A DNA stretch of 64,000 nucleotides from Bradyrhizobium sp. NFR13 (GCF_900114605.1 NZ_FOTP01000006.1:248001-312000); one strand, 5' to 3'; positions 7,949 to 15,567 are shown, numbered from the stretch's first letter. Notes: generated by a model not told the origin, from the letters alone. A program made the numbers and translations.

Positions 7949-10153
7949 CTAAAGGCTGGCCTGCAGAGTTTTGACATGATCCTCCGCCTTCTGCTTGGCG
8001 TCGTACCAATATTCCATCAGCAGCGGTTTGATCTCGGTCAGGATCACATTGCCGAGCCACGTTTTCCAACGCGCGGCATCCATCTCAGCCGCTGGCGTGA
8101 GAAAGCTGTGACCGACCTTAAATTGAGGACCGAGCGACTGGTCCGACGCAATGGTCTCGTTCAGCACAACTATGGCCTGCCTTATTGCCCGCAGCAGATC
8201 ATCCGGAGCGCCTCGCGCCTTGCAATAGTTTTGCCAGGCAGCTCCAAAATTCGGATCGAGATTCACAAACGCGAAACGGCGCCGCAGCGCGAGGTCGACC
8301 AGCGCCAGCGAGCGGTCGGCGAGATTCATCGTCCCGATGACATAAAGATTTGGCGGTACATGCACCCGCTCAGTCTGCGACGTCGGATATGCCAGCCGGA
8401 GCGCTTCGCTCTCGCAGCGCTTGTCCGCTTCCAGGAGAGTGAGCAATTCGCCGAAGATCTGTGCCGGGTTTCCCCGGTTGATCTCCTCGATCACGAGCAC
8501 ATATGGCCGTCCCGGTACCGCCCTCGCCGCCGCAACGGCTTCCAGGAAGGCGCCATCGACTAGCTGCAAGCCGGTGATGCCGTTGGGGCGGTAGCCGCGG
8601 ACGAAATCCTCGTAGGACAGCGAGGGCTGAAACTGTACAGCCATCAGCCGAGATGCATCCTTCTCCCCCATCAGCGCGTATCCCAGGCGTTTCGCGAGCC
8701 AGGTCTTGCCCGTTCCTGGAGGGCCCTGCAGAACCAAATTCTTCTTCGTCTTCAGCAGGTCGATCGCCTGTTCGAGCGTTGCGCGCTCCAGGAAGCAGCC
8801 TTCGTCAACAATGGCTTCAATCGTATAGGAAGTGCCGGAGCCGGTCTCTTCCACGATGATTTCGGGAGCCCCCTCATCCAGTTCCTCAGCCGAAGCATTG
8901 ATCCTCCAGCGCTCCTCAAAATCCCGCGGAAGGGCGGACACATATTCCTCACCGTCATCTGTCAAATAGAGGCGGTTAACGCCCTGGACAATTTCGGCTC
9001 TCACAAGACCGGTGACCCTAGCCCACGCGATGATGTGGGACCCCGGCATGGTCGTGGTCCAAGTCGGCACCAGCGATTGTAGCCATTTGGCCGCGTCGGT
9101 CGTCCCCATCCCCTCGGAGCGCCGTGACAGCTGAAGCAGCAGATGCCCCATGCCGAAGACACGACCGACTAGAGGCCCGCGCAGCACTTCTGCCGGTTCG
9201 TTCGCGGACAGCAGTTCCAGGCCGCGTTGCGTCGGCCGGTACGCCCCGTCGACGAGATGGATGAGTCCCAGTCCGCCTGTGGCCTGTGAGATCACATTGG
9301 CCGCGCTGTTTGTATTCAACTGCGGGGCTTCCGACAGGATGACGCTGGCGAGGTCGTCCCGTGCAATCCCATTCTCCGCTTCTCGGACGACGGCCACGAA
9401 CACGCCGACGGCCCCCTTCATGCAGGCCAGGCTTCGCCGTTGCGCGGTTACGGGCAACAGCGATAAGGGCGGTATGTCGCTTGCCTCGGGTTGTGGCGCC
9501 TCGACCGTGACCGCTCCTTCGTCGGGGCGATTCAAATACCTATTCCAGAGAAACCATGCGAATATCGATTGGTCGACCTCACCGGCGATGTCAGGAGCAT
9601 TCCCGACCGCATCGCGAATCCGCTGGCGGAGCGCCGGGTGTTGGGCGATGAAGTCACCAATCAGTCGCGGCGCAGCGATCAGACGCTGGGTTGCCCATAC
9701 CCTGTTGGCATCCATCAGACAGGTCATGTCGCGTGGAAACATCGCGGCCATCAACCGAACCAAGCGCGCTTTCGGCCTGCGCTTCGCGTGAGCCGGATAG
9801 ACCCTAGCCAGAACATGATCAAACATGTCCTGGAGCTTTTTTCCGCGCTCAGCGACATCGCTGCCGATGGGGGTGTCCCTGAGCTGAAGAAGCTCACGCG
9901 AGATCGCGACGTCGGAATACGCCCCTTCCACTGTGACCGAAGTCCCCGGCCCAATGTTGGAGATTGGATTCTCGTCCCAGAGCCTACGCTGAAATGCTGG
10001 ATGGAGCCACTGTGCCTCGTCTACACTCTTCACCAGTTCGACATGGGCGGCGTATTTGTGCCGCCACTCCACCGCCCACGGCTCCTCTCGGTAGGTGCGA
10101 AACGGCCCGTTGAACGCTTCGATCAATGCCTTGTCGTCGAATGAATCAATCAT
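7949..10153 (-). CDS. mcrB: McrB-type AAA+ GTPase of a McrBC restriction system
   Basis: AAA+ motor that recognises modified DNA and drives cleavage by McrC. The 734-aa protein has a long N-terminal region (1-430) without the DUF3578 domain of E. coli McrB; it includes a stretch near 235-410 that looks like two winged-helix segments related to Mrr_N-type domains. The AAA+ module follows: Walker A GPPGTGKT (477-484), Walker B VIEEINRG (554-561), the McrB hallmark TMNLADRS (608-615) and an LRRRF arginine cluster. The different N-terminal region implies a different DNA or signal specificity from the classical enzyme. The start ATG overlaps the stop of the upstream frame (ATGA). Confidence 0.93.
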   Translation of the reverse strand: MIDSFDDKALIEAFNGPFRTYREEPWAVEWRHKYAAHVELVKSVDEAQWLHPAFQRRLWDENPISNIGPGTSVTVEGAYSDVAISRELLQLRDTPIGSDVAERGKKLQDMFDHVLARVYPAHAKRRPKARLVRLMAAMFPRDMTCLMDANRVWATQRLIAAPRLIGDFIAQHPALRQRIRDAVGNAPDIAGEVDQSIFAWFLWNRYLNRPDEGAVTVEAPQPEASDIPPLSLLPVTAQRRSLACMKGAVGVFVAVVREAENGIARDDLASVILSEAPQLNTNSAANVISQATGGLGLIHLVDGAYRPTQRGLELLSANEPAEVLRGPLVGRVFGMGHLLLQLSRRSEGMGTTDAAKWLQSLVPTWTTTMPGSHIIAWARVTGLVRAEIVQGVNRLYLTDDGEEYVSALPRDFEERWRINASAEELDEGAPEIIVEETGSGTSYTIEAIVDEGCFLERATLEQAIDLLKTKKNLVLQGPPGTGKTWLAKRLGYALMGEKDASRLMAVQFQPSLSYEDFVRGYRPNGITGLQLVDGAFLEAVAAARAVPGRPYVLVIEEINRGNPAQIFGELLTLLEADKRCESEALRLAYPTSQTERVHVPPNLYVIGTMNLADRSLALVDLALRRRFAFVNLDPNFGAAWQNYCKARGAPDDLLRAIRQAIVVLNETIASDQSLGPQFKVGHSFLTPAAEMDAARWKTWLGNVILTEIKPLLMEYWYDAKQKAEDHVKTLQASL

Positions 10154-10623
10154 CTCGTTAGCCTAGGTAGGTTGCTAGTACAGTGGCCCGTTTCTAACGT
10201 TACATTCCGCGCCATGGACTGCAGATGCAGCACTATTGTTTTCCGCGTCTGTGCTCCGAAGCCTGTGGCGAGCCTTTGCACGTTTGGCGCGGCGGCGTTG
10301 AGCGCTTCCTTGGGTGGTGGTGTGTGCTTCAGCTCCTGCAATCGCGCCCAGTCTCTCTCGCGTTCGCACGGGACTGCAGCTCCGACGACGCCACCTTCTA
10401 TCGCTTTTTTAGACGCGCGAGCCTTGATGAGAAGGTTACGTTCTTCGTGATTGATCTCGTTCACGGTGGCCCCCTTGGTCCTGTCTAGCACCAACGTCGC
10501 TGTTTTGGGATCATACAGATAACAATGATCGTTCCGTCCCTGATCCGGTTCACCGCTTCGTTGATGACGAACAGAGGGACAAGAAACCATTCGCGCGGGA
10601 TAACCTCCGCCAAACCCGCTCAT
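10150..10623 (-). pseudogene. Probably frameshifted gene upstream of mcrB; possible GIY-YIG-type nuclease remnant
   Basis: The open frame encodes 157 aa from an ATG at 10623 with a good Shine-Dalgarno (GGGAG, 5 bp upstream) and ends in ATGA overlap with mcrB. Its first 45 residues look out-of-frame (ARMVSCPSVRHQRS...). In the neighbouring frame the same DNA (10613 to about 10525) reads LAEVIPREWFLVPLFVINEA and then VNRIRDGTI, which is far more protein-like. It joins the main frame at YLYDPKTATLVLD (from about 10521). A single indel between 10521 and 10530 would explain this. The REWFxVP pattern and following region recall the C-terminal part of T5orf172-type GIY-YIG proteins, but no GIY-YIG core is present upstream. 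Sequencing error is an alternative. Confidence 0.5.
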
Positions 10624-10663
10624 TCATTCTCCCCTGCCCAAATTGCAATCAGTAGTATATACG

Positions 10664-10867
10664 ATGGACGGAGGGGCGGATGACAACGAGAATATGGGGC
10701 GCGCTGGGCTACTACCTGCCTTGATTGGTCTCACCGGTTGGTGCACCTATAAGTGGCCGGTCCTCGCGGGAAAGGGCATCATGCTCAACGCCGGCACAAT
10801 CGTCGCCGTCTTCGGCCTCTACCTGCATTACGCCGGCCTCATCAACCCCTCGCGGGAGCCGCTGTGA
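10664..10867 (+). CDS. Small membrane protein preceding the CarD-domain gene
   Basis: A 67-aa protein (ATG 10664; a TTG at 10643 would add seven residues; a further ATG lies at 10694). Two hydrophobic segments are visible, LLPALIGLTGW (about 15-26) and IMLNAGTIVAVFGLYLHYAGLI (39-60), so it is probably an inner-membrane protein with two short passes. The family is not recognised. Its stop codon overlaps the next gene's ATG by one base (TGATG), so the two genes are translationally coupled. It is divergent from the frame at 10150-10623 with about 40 bp between, which must hold both promoters. Confidence 0.6.
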   Translation: MDGGADDNENMGRAGLLPALIGLTGWCTYKWPVLAGKGIMLNAGTIVAVFGLYLHYAGLINPSREPL

Positions 10868-11811
10868 TGGGCATCCGCGACTGGCTGGGCGGCAACCGCG
10901 GTGGCCTCAGCCGCGACATCCAGGAACTGATGAATCCGCTATTGGCTTGGCGGCCGGTTCACTTCGTGGCGTTCCCCCGAAACGAGGACGGCTACGTGAG
11001 GCACTACTTCCTTTACCTCGACAAGGAAGGCGTCCGAAACGAGTTCGTCGTCTTCCACCATGAGACCGCCGGCGGCCTCGAGCAGCAGCACACGGCGTAC
11101 CGCAAGGCTCCGGGAGAGGCCTATGTCCTGTTGAGCCAGCGTGGCCCCTGGTCGATGGCTATTGGTCACTTGACGGATCTCGGCCGGACGAACCCGAGGA
11201 ACACGCAGTCCGCTGAGGGCCATCACGTCCTCGGAGTGTCGGTTGGAAGCCGCCGACGAGAAGCGGCGCCAACGCCGCCACCAGAGCCGGAGCCAAAATC
11301 GCGACACGAATGGCAGCGAACGCCACCGCCGGATCAAGAGCCTGAGCAGCCCGACGAGCCTGACGAAACCGCTGAGTTAAACCTCGAAGGCTTCGAGGTC
11401 GGTCAGGGGATTCACTTCAGGCCGTTTGGGCTGAGGGCGACGATCGTCGATATCGAGAAGTTCGATAGCGAGTACGGCGACACACACCGCTTCGTCATTG
11501 AGTTCGACGATTGGGAGACCGATATGCGAGTACCGGTCTCGCGCTTGCAGGATCTGATCGCTCTGGCTGGTGTCGATGAGAAAGAGGAGGATGAGGAGCC
11601 AGTGCTCGAACGGAACGGCTTCCGAGTCGACGAGCATGTGGTCTACCCCGAGCACGGCGTCGGCAAGATCCTCGCCATCGAACAGCAAGACATCGCCGGT
11701 GCGAAGCTCGAGGTTTTCGTCATCCATTTCAAATCTGCAAACATGACACTGCGGGTGCCCACGGCGAAGGTCGGCGATATCGGGATGCGGCGGCTGGAAG
11801 ACGAGCTTTAG
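10867..11811 (+). CDS. Unknown protein with C-terminal CarD/RID RNA-polymerase-binding domain
   Basis: A 314-aa protein; the ATG at 10867 overlapping the upstream stop is preferred over an in-frame upstream codon at 10753, whose extra 38 residues lie inside the small membrane gene. Residues 1-125 form a domain of unknown family; 133-168 is a proline- and glutamate-rich linker. Residues 174-230 (FEVGQGIHFRPFG ... MRVPVSRL) look like a divergent RID fold. Residues 251-310 are a canonical CarD-N/RID domain: VVYPEHGVGKILAIE, then DIAGAKLEVFVI and MTLRVPTAKVGDIGMRRL, nearly matching housekeeping alphaproteobacterial CarD. The protein ends there, so CarD's C-terminal DNA-binding domain is absent. 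The RID domain of CarD binds the RNA polymerase beta subunit; a transcription-directed role is inferred. Confidence 0.85.
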   Translation: MGIRDWLGGNRGGLSRDIQELMNPLLAWRPVHFVAFPRNEDGYVRHYFLYLDKEGVRNEFVVFHHETAGGLEQQHTAYRKAPGEAYVLLSQRGPWSMAIGHLTDLGRTNPRNTQSAEGHHVLGVSVGSRRREAAPTPPPEPEPKSRHEWQRTPPPDQEPEQPDEPDETAELNLEGFEVGQGIHFRPFGLRATIVDIEKFDSEYGDTHRFVIEFDDWETDMRVPVSRLQDLIALAGVDEKEEDEEPVLERNGFRVDEHVVYPEHGVGKILAIEQQDIAGAKLEVFVIHFKSANMTLRVPTAKVGDIGMRRLEDEL

Positions 11812-11890
11812 TGTTCTGGGCTGTGCAGCAGGGGCACGGAATGCGCGGCACGCGAGATCGATGAAACAAAAACAGAGCTGTGATCTGTCG

Positions 11891-12169
11891 TTATAAAACC
11901 CGTTTCGACAAATCGCGGACCAGGCGAGTCGCCTCACGCACCCAACTACGGATCGCCGCGACTTCTTTGGTGTAACGTCCATGCCGATAATTGCCGTTGC
12001 GGCTACCGGTGGGTGCCCCACTGCCATCCGCGCCACCGTGCATTCGGCACCTCCGCCGGCCGGTCACCGGCGCCGACTTGCACGGGGCGCCTGACCTAGT
12101 GCGAGCCCCGCACTGTTGGCTTTTTGACACAGATCCTGTCTCAGTTAGACGCATGGGGTTGTCCGTCAA
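11891..12169 (-). CDS. HGG-motif small basic protein (HGGxSTG-like family)
   Basis: A 92-aa basic protein with CGARTRSGAPCKSAP near residues 20-34 and CRMHGGADGSGAPTGSRNGN near 41-60, followed by YRHGRYTKE. The spaced Cys, Cys, Cys and His residues suggest a small metal-binding knuckle, and the HGG...GAP...NGN...HG order matches the family annotated as HGGxSTG-domain proteins, frequent in rhizobial mobile elements and prophage-like regions. Its ATG overlaps the stop of the 241-aa gene upstream (12166-12169), so the two are translationally coupled. The molecular function of the family is not established. Confidence 0.82.
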   Translation of the reverse strand: MTDNPMRLTETGSVSKSQQCGARTRSGAPCKSAPVTGRRRCRMHGGADGSGAPTGSRNGNYRHGRYTKEVAAIRSWVREATRLVRDLSKRVL

Positions 12170-12891
12170 TTTTCGTCTCCTCCCCGTTGTCCGCCTTTTT
12201 CCTGGTTTACAATTCCGACCACCCCCTGTGCACCGGGATGGATGTGGACGTGCTTAACCACGATGGACTGGCTGTTTCCGCGCCGGTGCCGGTTGAGGGT
12301 TTGGAGCACGTCGCTCTGGAGTCTGAGCAGCCGGTTGGCGTAACCGCCGTAGACCGCGATATTGACCTCGCCAAGATGCCGCTGGCTGAGTTCCAACATG
12401 CGCAGGGCCGAGAAGCCGGCGACCACGGCTTGTACGGCCATAAGGGCCTCGATTTCTGACGCCGGCTTCAACGAAGCGACAGTGGCAAGTGCGGCATTCA
12501 GGGTTGCCTCGGCAAGAATGTCGTGGGCATTCGGGCGGAGACCGGAGATAATTTTACCCATCATGGTGTCGGCGAACTCTTCGGAAAGCGTACCGAACGT
12601 GGCACGCAACCTAGCACGGTGATATTCGAGATCGGCCGTAGGCGAGTGAATAAGGTCGTGAGACGCAGACGGCTTTCGAACCCTTGGCGGCTTTTTACGC
12701 TCATCGTCGTCAAGCGAGGGTTGAACTGGTCCCGGCAGGTCGGTCGCTTGCAGGGAAACTGGAAGCCGCTCCGTTGTTGCGACAGCGGCCCATGCGGCAT
12801 CGCCGCCCCTTATCCTCGATTTCATAGTGGTCTTTCTCGGTTTGCCTTCGGATTCTCGGCGCACGGCGGCCTTCCGCCCGCTGCCGATCAA
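12166..12891 (-). CDS. Conserved mobile-element protein of unknown function
   Basis: A 241-aa protein read from 12891; a second Met at residue 23 (12825) is an alternative start. The first 80 residues are basic and probably disordered; residues 85-200 are strongly helical (ATFGTLSEEFADTMMGKI; ALMAVQAVVAGFSALRMLEL), ending with LLRLQSDVLQTLNRHR and a VVKHVHIHPGAQ segment. The helical core and its strict pairing with an HGG-motif protein resemble gene pairs repeatedly found in alphaproteobacterial integrated elements. A terminase-small-subunit-like or packaging-accessory role is conceivable but not supported by a motif. It lies 46 bp downstream of the replication-like gene and is probably in the same operon. 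Confidence 0.72.
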   Translation of the reverse strand: MIGSGRKAAVRRESEGKPRKTTMKSRIRGGDAAWAAVATTERLPVSLQATDLPGPVQPSLDDDERKKPPRVRKPSASHDLIHSPTADLEYHRARLRATFGTLSEEFADTMMGKIISGLRPNAHDILAEATLNAALATVASLKPASEIEALMAVQAVVAGFSALRMLELSQRHLGEVNIAVYGGYANRLLRLQSDVLQTLNRHRRGNSQSIVVKHVHIHPGAQGVVGIVNQEKGGQRGGDEN

Positions 12892-12937
12892 TAGTCAGCG
12901 GTATGCAGTCGCGCATGACGGCGCGACGCTGATCTCA

Positions 12938-13771
12938 TCATGCTGCAGCTCCGTTCATTGCTTTAAGGAACTTGAGACGCATCTCTGCGAGTCCGGCATC
13001 GTTCAACTGGCCCCGCTGCTCTAGCTCCAGGAAATCGTTGAGTGAGCCATCGTCGTCTAGGCTTTGAAGGATCTGCCATCCGTCGCGGCCAAGGCGCTGT
13101 GCGACGGCGGCCTGCAGGAGGGCGAGGTGATCGTTGCCCGCCGCCCCGCTCGCTTCGGCGCCCCCTGACGGGCGCGCTTCGCGGGGCGTCTGCTTGGCAG
13201 TATCGATCCGAGATATAGAGGTAGTGATGGTTTTTGCCACATTTGTAGTGATGGTTTCCATCACTGGCAAAACAGGCTTTCGGTGCCGGTTTTCGTCACT
13301 GGCAGACGGCATTTTCCGCCATCGGCTTTGTGTTTTTTTAGTCGCCTTTTCCTTCCTCGCGTCAGCAGCGATCTGCTCCGCCTCCTCGACCGTCGCTATC
13401 CGCCGCCATTCGTGAGTCCCATCGCCAGGCAGTCCGTCTGCATCCCGATACGTCAGACGGAATAGGTTCGCTGCGCGGTGCTCGGCATTCCCCGCACGCC
13501 CCTTTACCGTCACCACAAGCAAGCCCAGGGCTACAGCCTCGCGGATGCCTGGCGCGATGGAGTGTCGATGAATGCCGTACTCGTGGAACTGATTGAATGT
13601 GACCGGCAGCCTGCCATTGTCGTTACCGCCGTGGTGCGCATGCTCGATCTCAATGCGGTCAAGCACGCGACGGCAAGACAAGCTCGCTACCATCCAGGCC
13701 GGAGATTCGATCATCTCCACCAGATGCGCAGAGAATTGACCGCTTATTTTGTTGCGGCGCCGCTTCCTCAT
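12938..13771 (-). CDS. Replication-like or winged-helix protein of an integrated element
   Basis: A 277-aa protein starting at ATG 13771, which overlaps the stop of the preceding 82-aa gene (ATGA); a TTG at 13867 would add 32 arginine-rich residues and is less likely. Residues 1-120 (KISGQFSAHLVEMIESPAW, CRRVLDRIEIEHAHHGG, GIREAVALGLLVVTVKGRAG) have the pattern of phage and plasmid replication-initiation winged-helix domains that ask about gene content at chromosome-like copy number. The middle is charged and linker-like, and the last 60 residues form a second helical domain. It may act in replication or regulation of the element; this is inferred from fold pattern and context only. Confidence 0.65.
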   Translation of the reverse strand: MRKRRRNKISGQFSAHLVEMIESPAWMVASLSCRRVLDRIEIEHAHHGGNDNGRLPVTFNQFHEYGIHRHSIAPGIREAVALGLLVVTVKGRAGNAEHRAANLFRLTYRDADGLPGDGTHEWRRIATVEEAEQIAADARKEKATKKTQSRWRKMPSASDENRHRKPVLPVMETITTNVAKTITTSISRIDTAKQTPREARPSGGAEASGAAGNDHLALLQAAVAQRLGRDGWQILQSLDDDGSLNDFLELEQRGQLNDAGLAEMRLKFLKAMNGAAA

Positions 13772-14016
13772 GCGTGCTCGCTCGGCGCGGTCATGACTGT
13801 ATGCCACGGGGCGGGACGGATGACCTCGCAGTTTCCAGAGGCGCCGGGCTCGTTCGCGTGGTGCCAAGAGAGGTTGTCGGCGTCGTCGCCGCTGCCAAGG
13901 AGCTGGCTCGCACCCGACACCGGAAATCGTTTGGCATGAACGCTTGACTTGCGATGCCTATCTACGACCTCGCGCTCGATGCGGTCGCCTTTTGGGCAAT
14001 ATCCATGCCCGCACAT
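13768..14016 (-). CDS. Small Cys-containing protein coupled to alpA
   Basis: An 82-aa protein whose ATG (14016) follows the alpA stop by one base and whose stop overlaps the next ATG by four bases. The coupling on both sides and the G/C-rich third codon positions support a real gene. The N-terminus MCGHGYCPKGD has two Cys and a His that could form part of a small metal site; the rest is polar with no membrane segment. The family is not recognised. It would be missed if the start inside alpA (14058) were used. Confidence 0.5.
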   Translation of the reverse strand: MCGHGYCPKGDRIEREVVDRHRKSSVHAKRFPVSGASQLLGSGDDADNLSWHHANEPGASGNCEVIRPAPWHTVMTAPSEHA

Positions 14017-14017
14017 A

Positions 14018-14230
14018 CTAGGCCCCACCTGTATCGATGAGTTTGCGGATGTCTTCAACGCGCCACGCGGTGATGCGCGGCCCCAGTTTGACAGGCTTAG
14101 GAAACGTCCCCGCCTTGACCTTGCGCCAGAGCGTCGCTGACGAGAATGGGAAGATCGCCGGGATCAATTGAGATTGGCGCATGTAGCCGGTGACCGGCAT
14201 CGCGCCGTAAGTTTCGGGGTTTGTTGCCAT
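14018..14230 (-). CDS. alpA: AlpA-family regulator / excisionase-like protein
   Basis: A 70-aa MerR-like winged-helix protein of the AlpA family: an LIPAIFPFSSATLWRKVKAGTFPKPVKLGPRITAWRVEDI core is the standard AlpA pattern (recognition helix ATLWRKVK, wing with PKPVKLG, then AWR). AlpA proteins act as transcriptional activators or excisionase-like factors of integrated elements. The start is well supported by AGGAGG about 9 bp upstream of the ATG at 14230. As the first gene of the coupled series 14230 to 11891 it probably controls expression or excision of the element. The recombinase it would assist is not in the window. Confidence 0.9.
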   Translation of the reverse strand: MATNPETYGAMPVTGYMRQSQLIPAIFPFSSATLWRKVKAGTFPKPVKLGPRITAWRVEDIRKLIDTGGA

Positions 14231-14332
14231 GTCGCGTGACCTCCTGAGCTAGGTTGCTGCGACATGGACAAAACAACGACTCGCCGGCCGGATGGCGCAA
14301 TTGCGGAACCGAAATGCGCAATTGCGCAGCTG

Positions 14333-15169
14333 CTACTTATTACGCCGATCTAAGGCGTCGGGAATTAGCTTCAAATGGTTCTGGATAGTTCGAGAAGAGA
14401 CTTCGGCGCCCATAAGAGCGGCCTGATTTTCAATGGCCGTACCGGCCTTGGCTGGCTTTGTCACGTCGATCTTGGCCAACCGAGCCAGAGCAGCGATGAT
14501 AATAAGCAAGGTGTTGCGCTCGCGGCGTTCGAGCGGCTTTTCAACTCTCGCGTCGGGCTCGGACAATTGCGATTCAAGCTCTTGCAGCGCGGAGGTTCGG
14601 ACAACAAGAACGCTATCAGCAGGAAGGCCACCGGCCGGATAGTAATTGTCCCGATGGTTCCTCGGCGTTTCCAAGCTTCCTGGGTCCATGAATTCGTTAT
14701 TTGAAAAGTGCGATTGTAGTTGGCAGTGCGTTCCGTCTTCGCGAGACACGATGGGCCCATCTAATAAAATGAGCTCGACGGGCGGACCGCCAGTCAAAAG
14801 TTGATATTGATGCTCAACGTCAAGACGCTCGGCACCGCACATCGTCAGATCCCAGACGCCAACGATAGCTACGACTTCCTGATCGCGCTCAAATACTTGA
14901 TCTTCACCGATCCTGACCCCTTCGAGCGCGCTTACAGATCCGCCGCCATCAAGCAATGGGATCGAAGTACGCCTCGCGTCCCCGAAGGAAACCACACGCC
15001 CGCAGCGGCCTCTTGTGTGATTTATGAAGTTGACCGACAGGGTCAGGTGTCCGTCCAACGCGAGCCGTAACACGTCAGCTTCGGCAACATTTTCCCCAAA
15101 CAGGATACTCAGGTGGCGAGCGGCGTCTGCGACGGTCAGCCATTCCTTTAAATTGAACAGCTTTTTCAC
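14333..15169 (-). CDS. Hypothetical protein at the tRNA-proximal end of the island
   Basis: About 278 aa from GTG at 15169; the longer frame from 15229 adds a Cys-rich segment that looks non-coding. The N-terminus KLFNLKEWLTVADAARHLSILFGENVAEADVLRLALDGHL reads as a degenerate helix-turn-helix followed by a beta-rich middle. The C-terminal region (RNTLLIIIAALARLAKID, then a SRTIQNHLKLIPDAL helix) resembles the short helical domain often seen in proteins that adjoin integrases in proteobacterial islands. The function is unknown. It is the last island gene before the tRNA, in the position normally held by an integrase, but lacks any tyrosine-recombinase motif. Confidence 0.75.
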   Translation of the reverse strand: MKKLFNLKEWLTVADAARHLSILFGENVAEADVLRLALDGHLTLSVNFINHTRGRCGRVVSFGDARRTSIPLLDGGGSVSALEGVRIGEDQVFERDQEVVAIVGVWDLTMCGAERLDVEHQYQLLTGGPPVELILLDGPIVSREDGTHCQLQSHFSNNEFMDPGSLETPRNHRDNYYPAGGLPADSVLVVRTSALQELESQLSEPDARVEKPLERRERNTLLIIIAALARLAKIDVTKPAKAGTAIENQAALMGAEVSSRTIQNHLKLIPDALDRRNK

Positions 15170-15254
15170 TTTGCAGAACCATCCGGCCGTTGATGGGTTG
15201 CACGATGGGTGTGACCCACAAAAATACAATTACTTAAACGATTTCAATGGTCTA

Positions 15255-15275
15255 TGGCGGAGAGAGTGGGATTCG
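15255..15275. other. Putative attachment-site core at the tRNA-Ser 3' end
   Basis: The T-arm/acceptor 3' portion of the tRNA is the expected crossover segment for the element occupying bases 1-15254. The assignment is by context: foreign-looking genes begin within 90 bp of the CCA end and housekeeping genes begin on the other side. The matching direct repeat that would mark the other end is outside the window, so the boundary is not proven. Confidence 0.5.
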
Positions 15276-15344
15276 AACCCACGGTACGGTTTCCCGCACA
15301 CACGCTTTCCAAGCGTGCGCCTTAAGCCACTCGGCCATCTCTCC
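15255..15344 (-). tRNA. tRNA-Ser (anticodon GGA)
   Basis: A 90-nt tRNA read on the minus strand from GGAGAGA at 15344, with a 7-bp acceptor stem closed by TCTCTCC, discriminator G and an encoded CCA at 15255-15257. The D arm GGCCGAGTGGCTTAAGGC, the anticodon stem ACGCT/AGCGT with GGA at 15308-15310, a long serine-type variable arm and the T arm GTGGGTTCGAATCCCAC are all present. Its 3' end points into the island, the usual orientation for insertion of integrative elements, which regenerate the tRNA. Confidence 0.98.
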
Positions 15345-15386
15345 GGCGCGCCTTCTCATGACGGGCCGGAGCGAGATTTGCAAGGG

Positions 15387-15412
15387 ACCGCCGGCCCGGC
15401 CCGGCGGTTTTT
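15387..15412 (+). terminator. Hairpin followed by T-tract, plus-strand orientation
   Basis: ACCGCCGG (15387-15394) and CCGGCGGT (15401-15408) form a perfect 8-bp G/C stem with a 6-nt loop, followed by TTTTT on the plus strand. This is a textbook intrinsic terminator, but no plus-strand gene precedes it here; the flanking tRNA and otsA are both on the minus strand. It may insulate otsA from antisense transcription out of the island. Confidence 0.55.
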
Positions 15413-15567
15413 CTCAAATTATTGAAGGATATAGGGAATTCCGGGGATCTTGGCGCCACCTGCCCGCCCTGGCGAGCAGCGAATCGGCTTGCGACGCGTC
15501 GGCACGGCAATCCCCGCGCTGGCCCACCGCGGGGGGCCTCCGCATTTCACCTGGCTGGCGCTGCGGC

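Noticed and set aside
10225-10488. 87-codon plus-strand frame opposite the frameshifted gene
   Set aside because: The minus strand has a ribosome site and stop-start coupling to mcrB; this frame has Cys/Trp/Phe-rich shadow composition.
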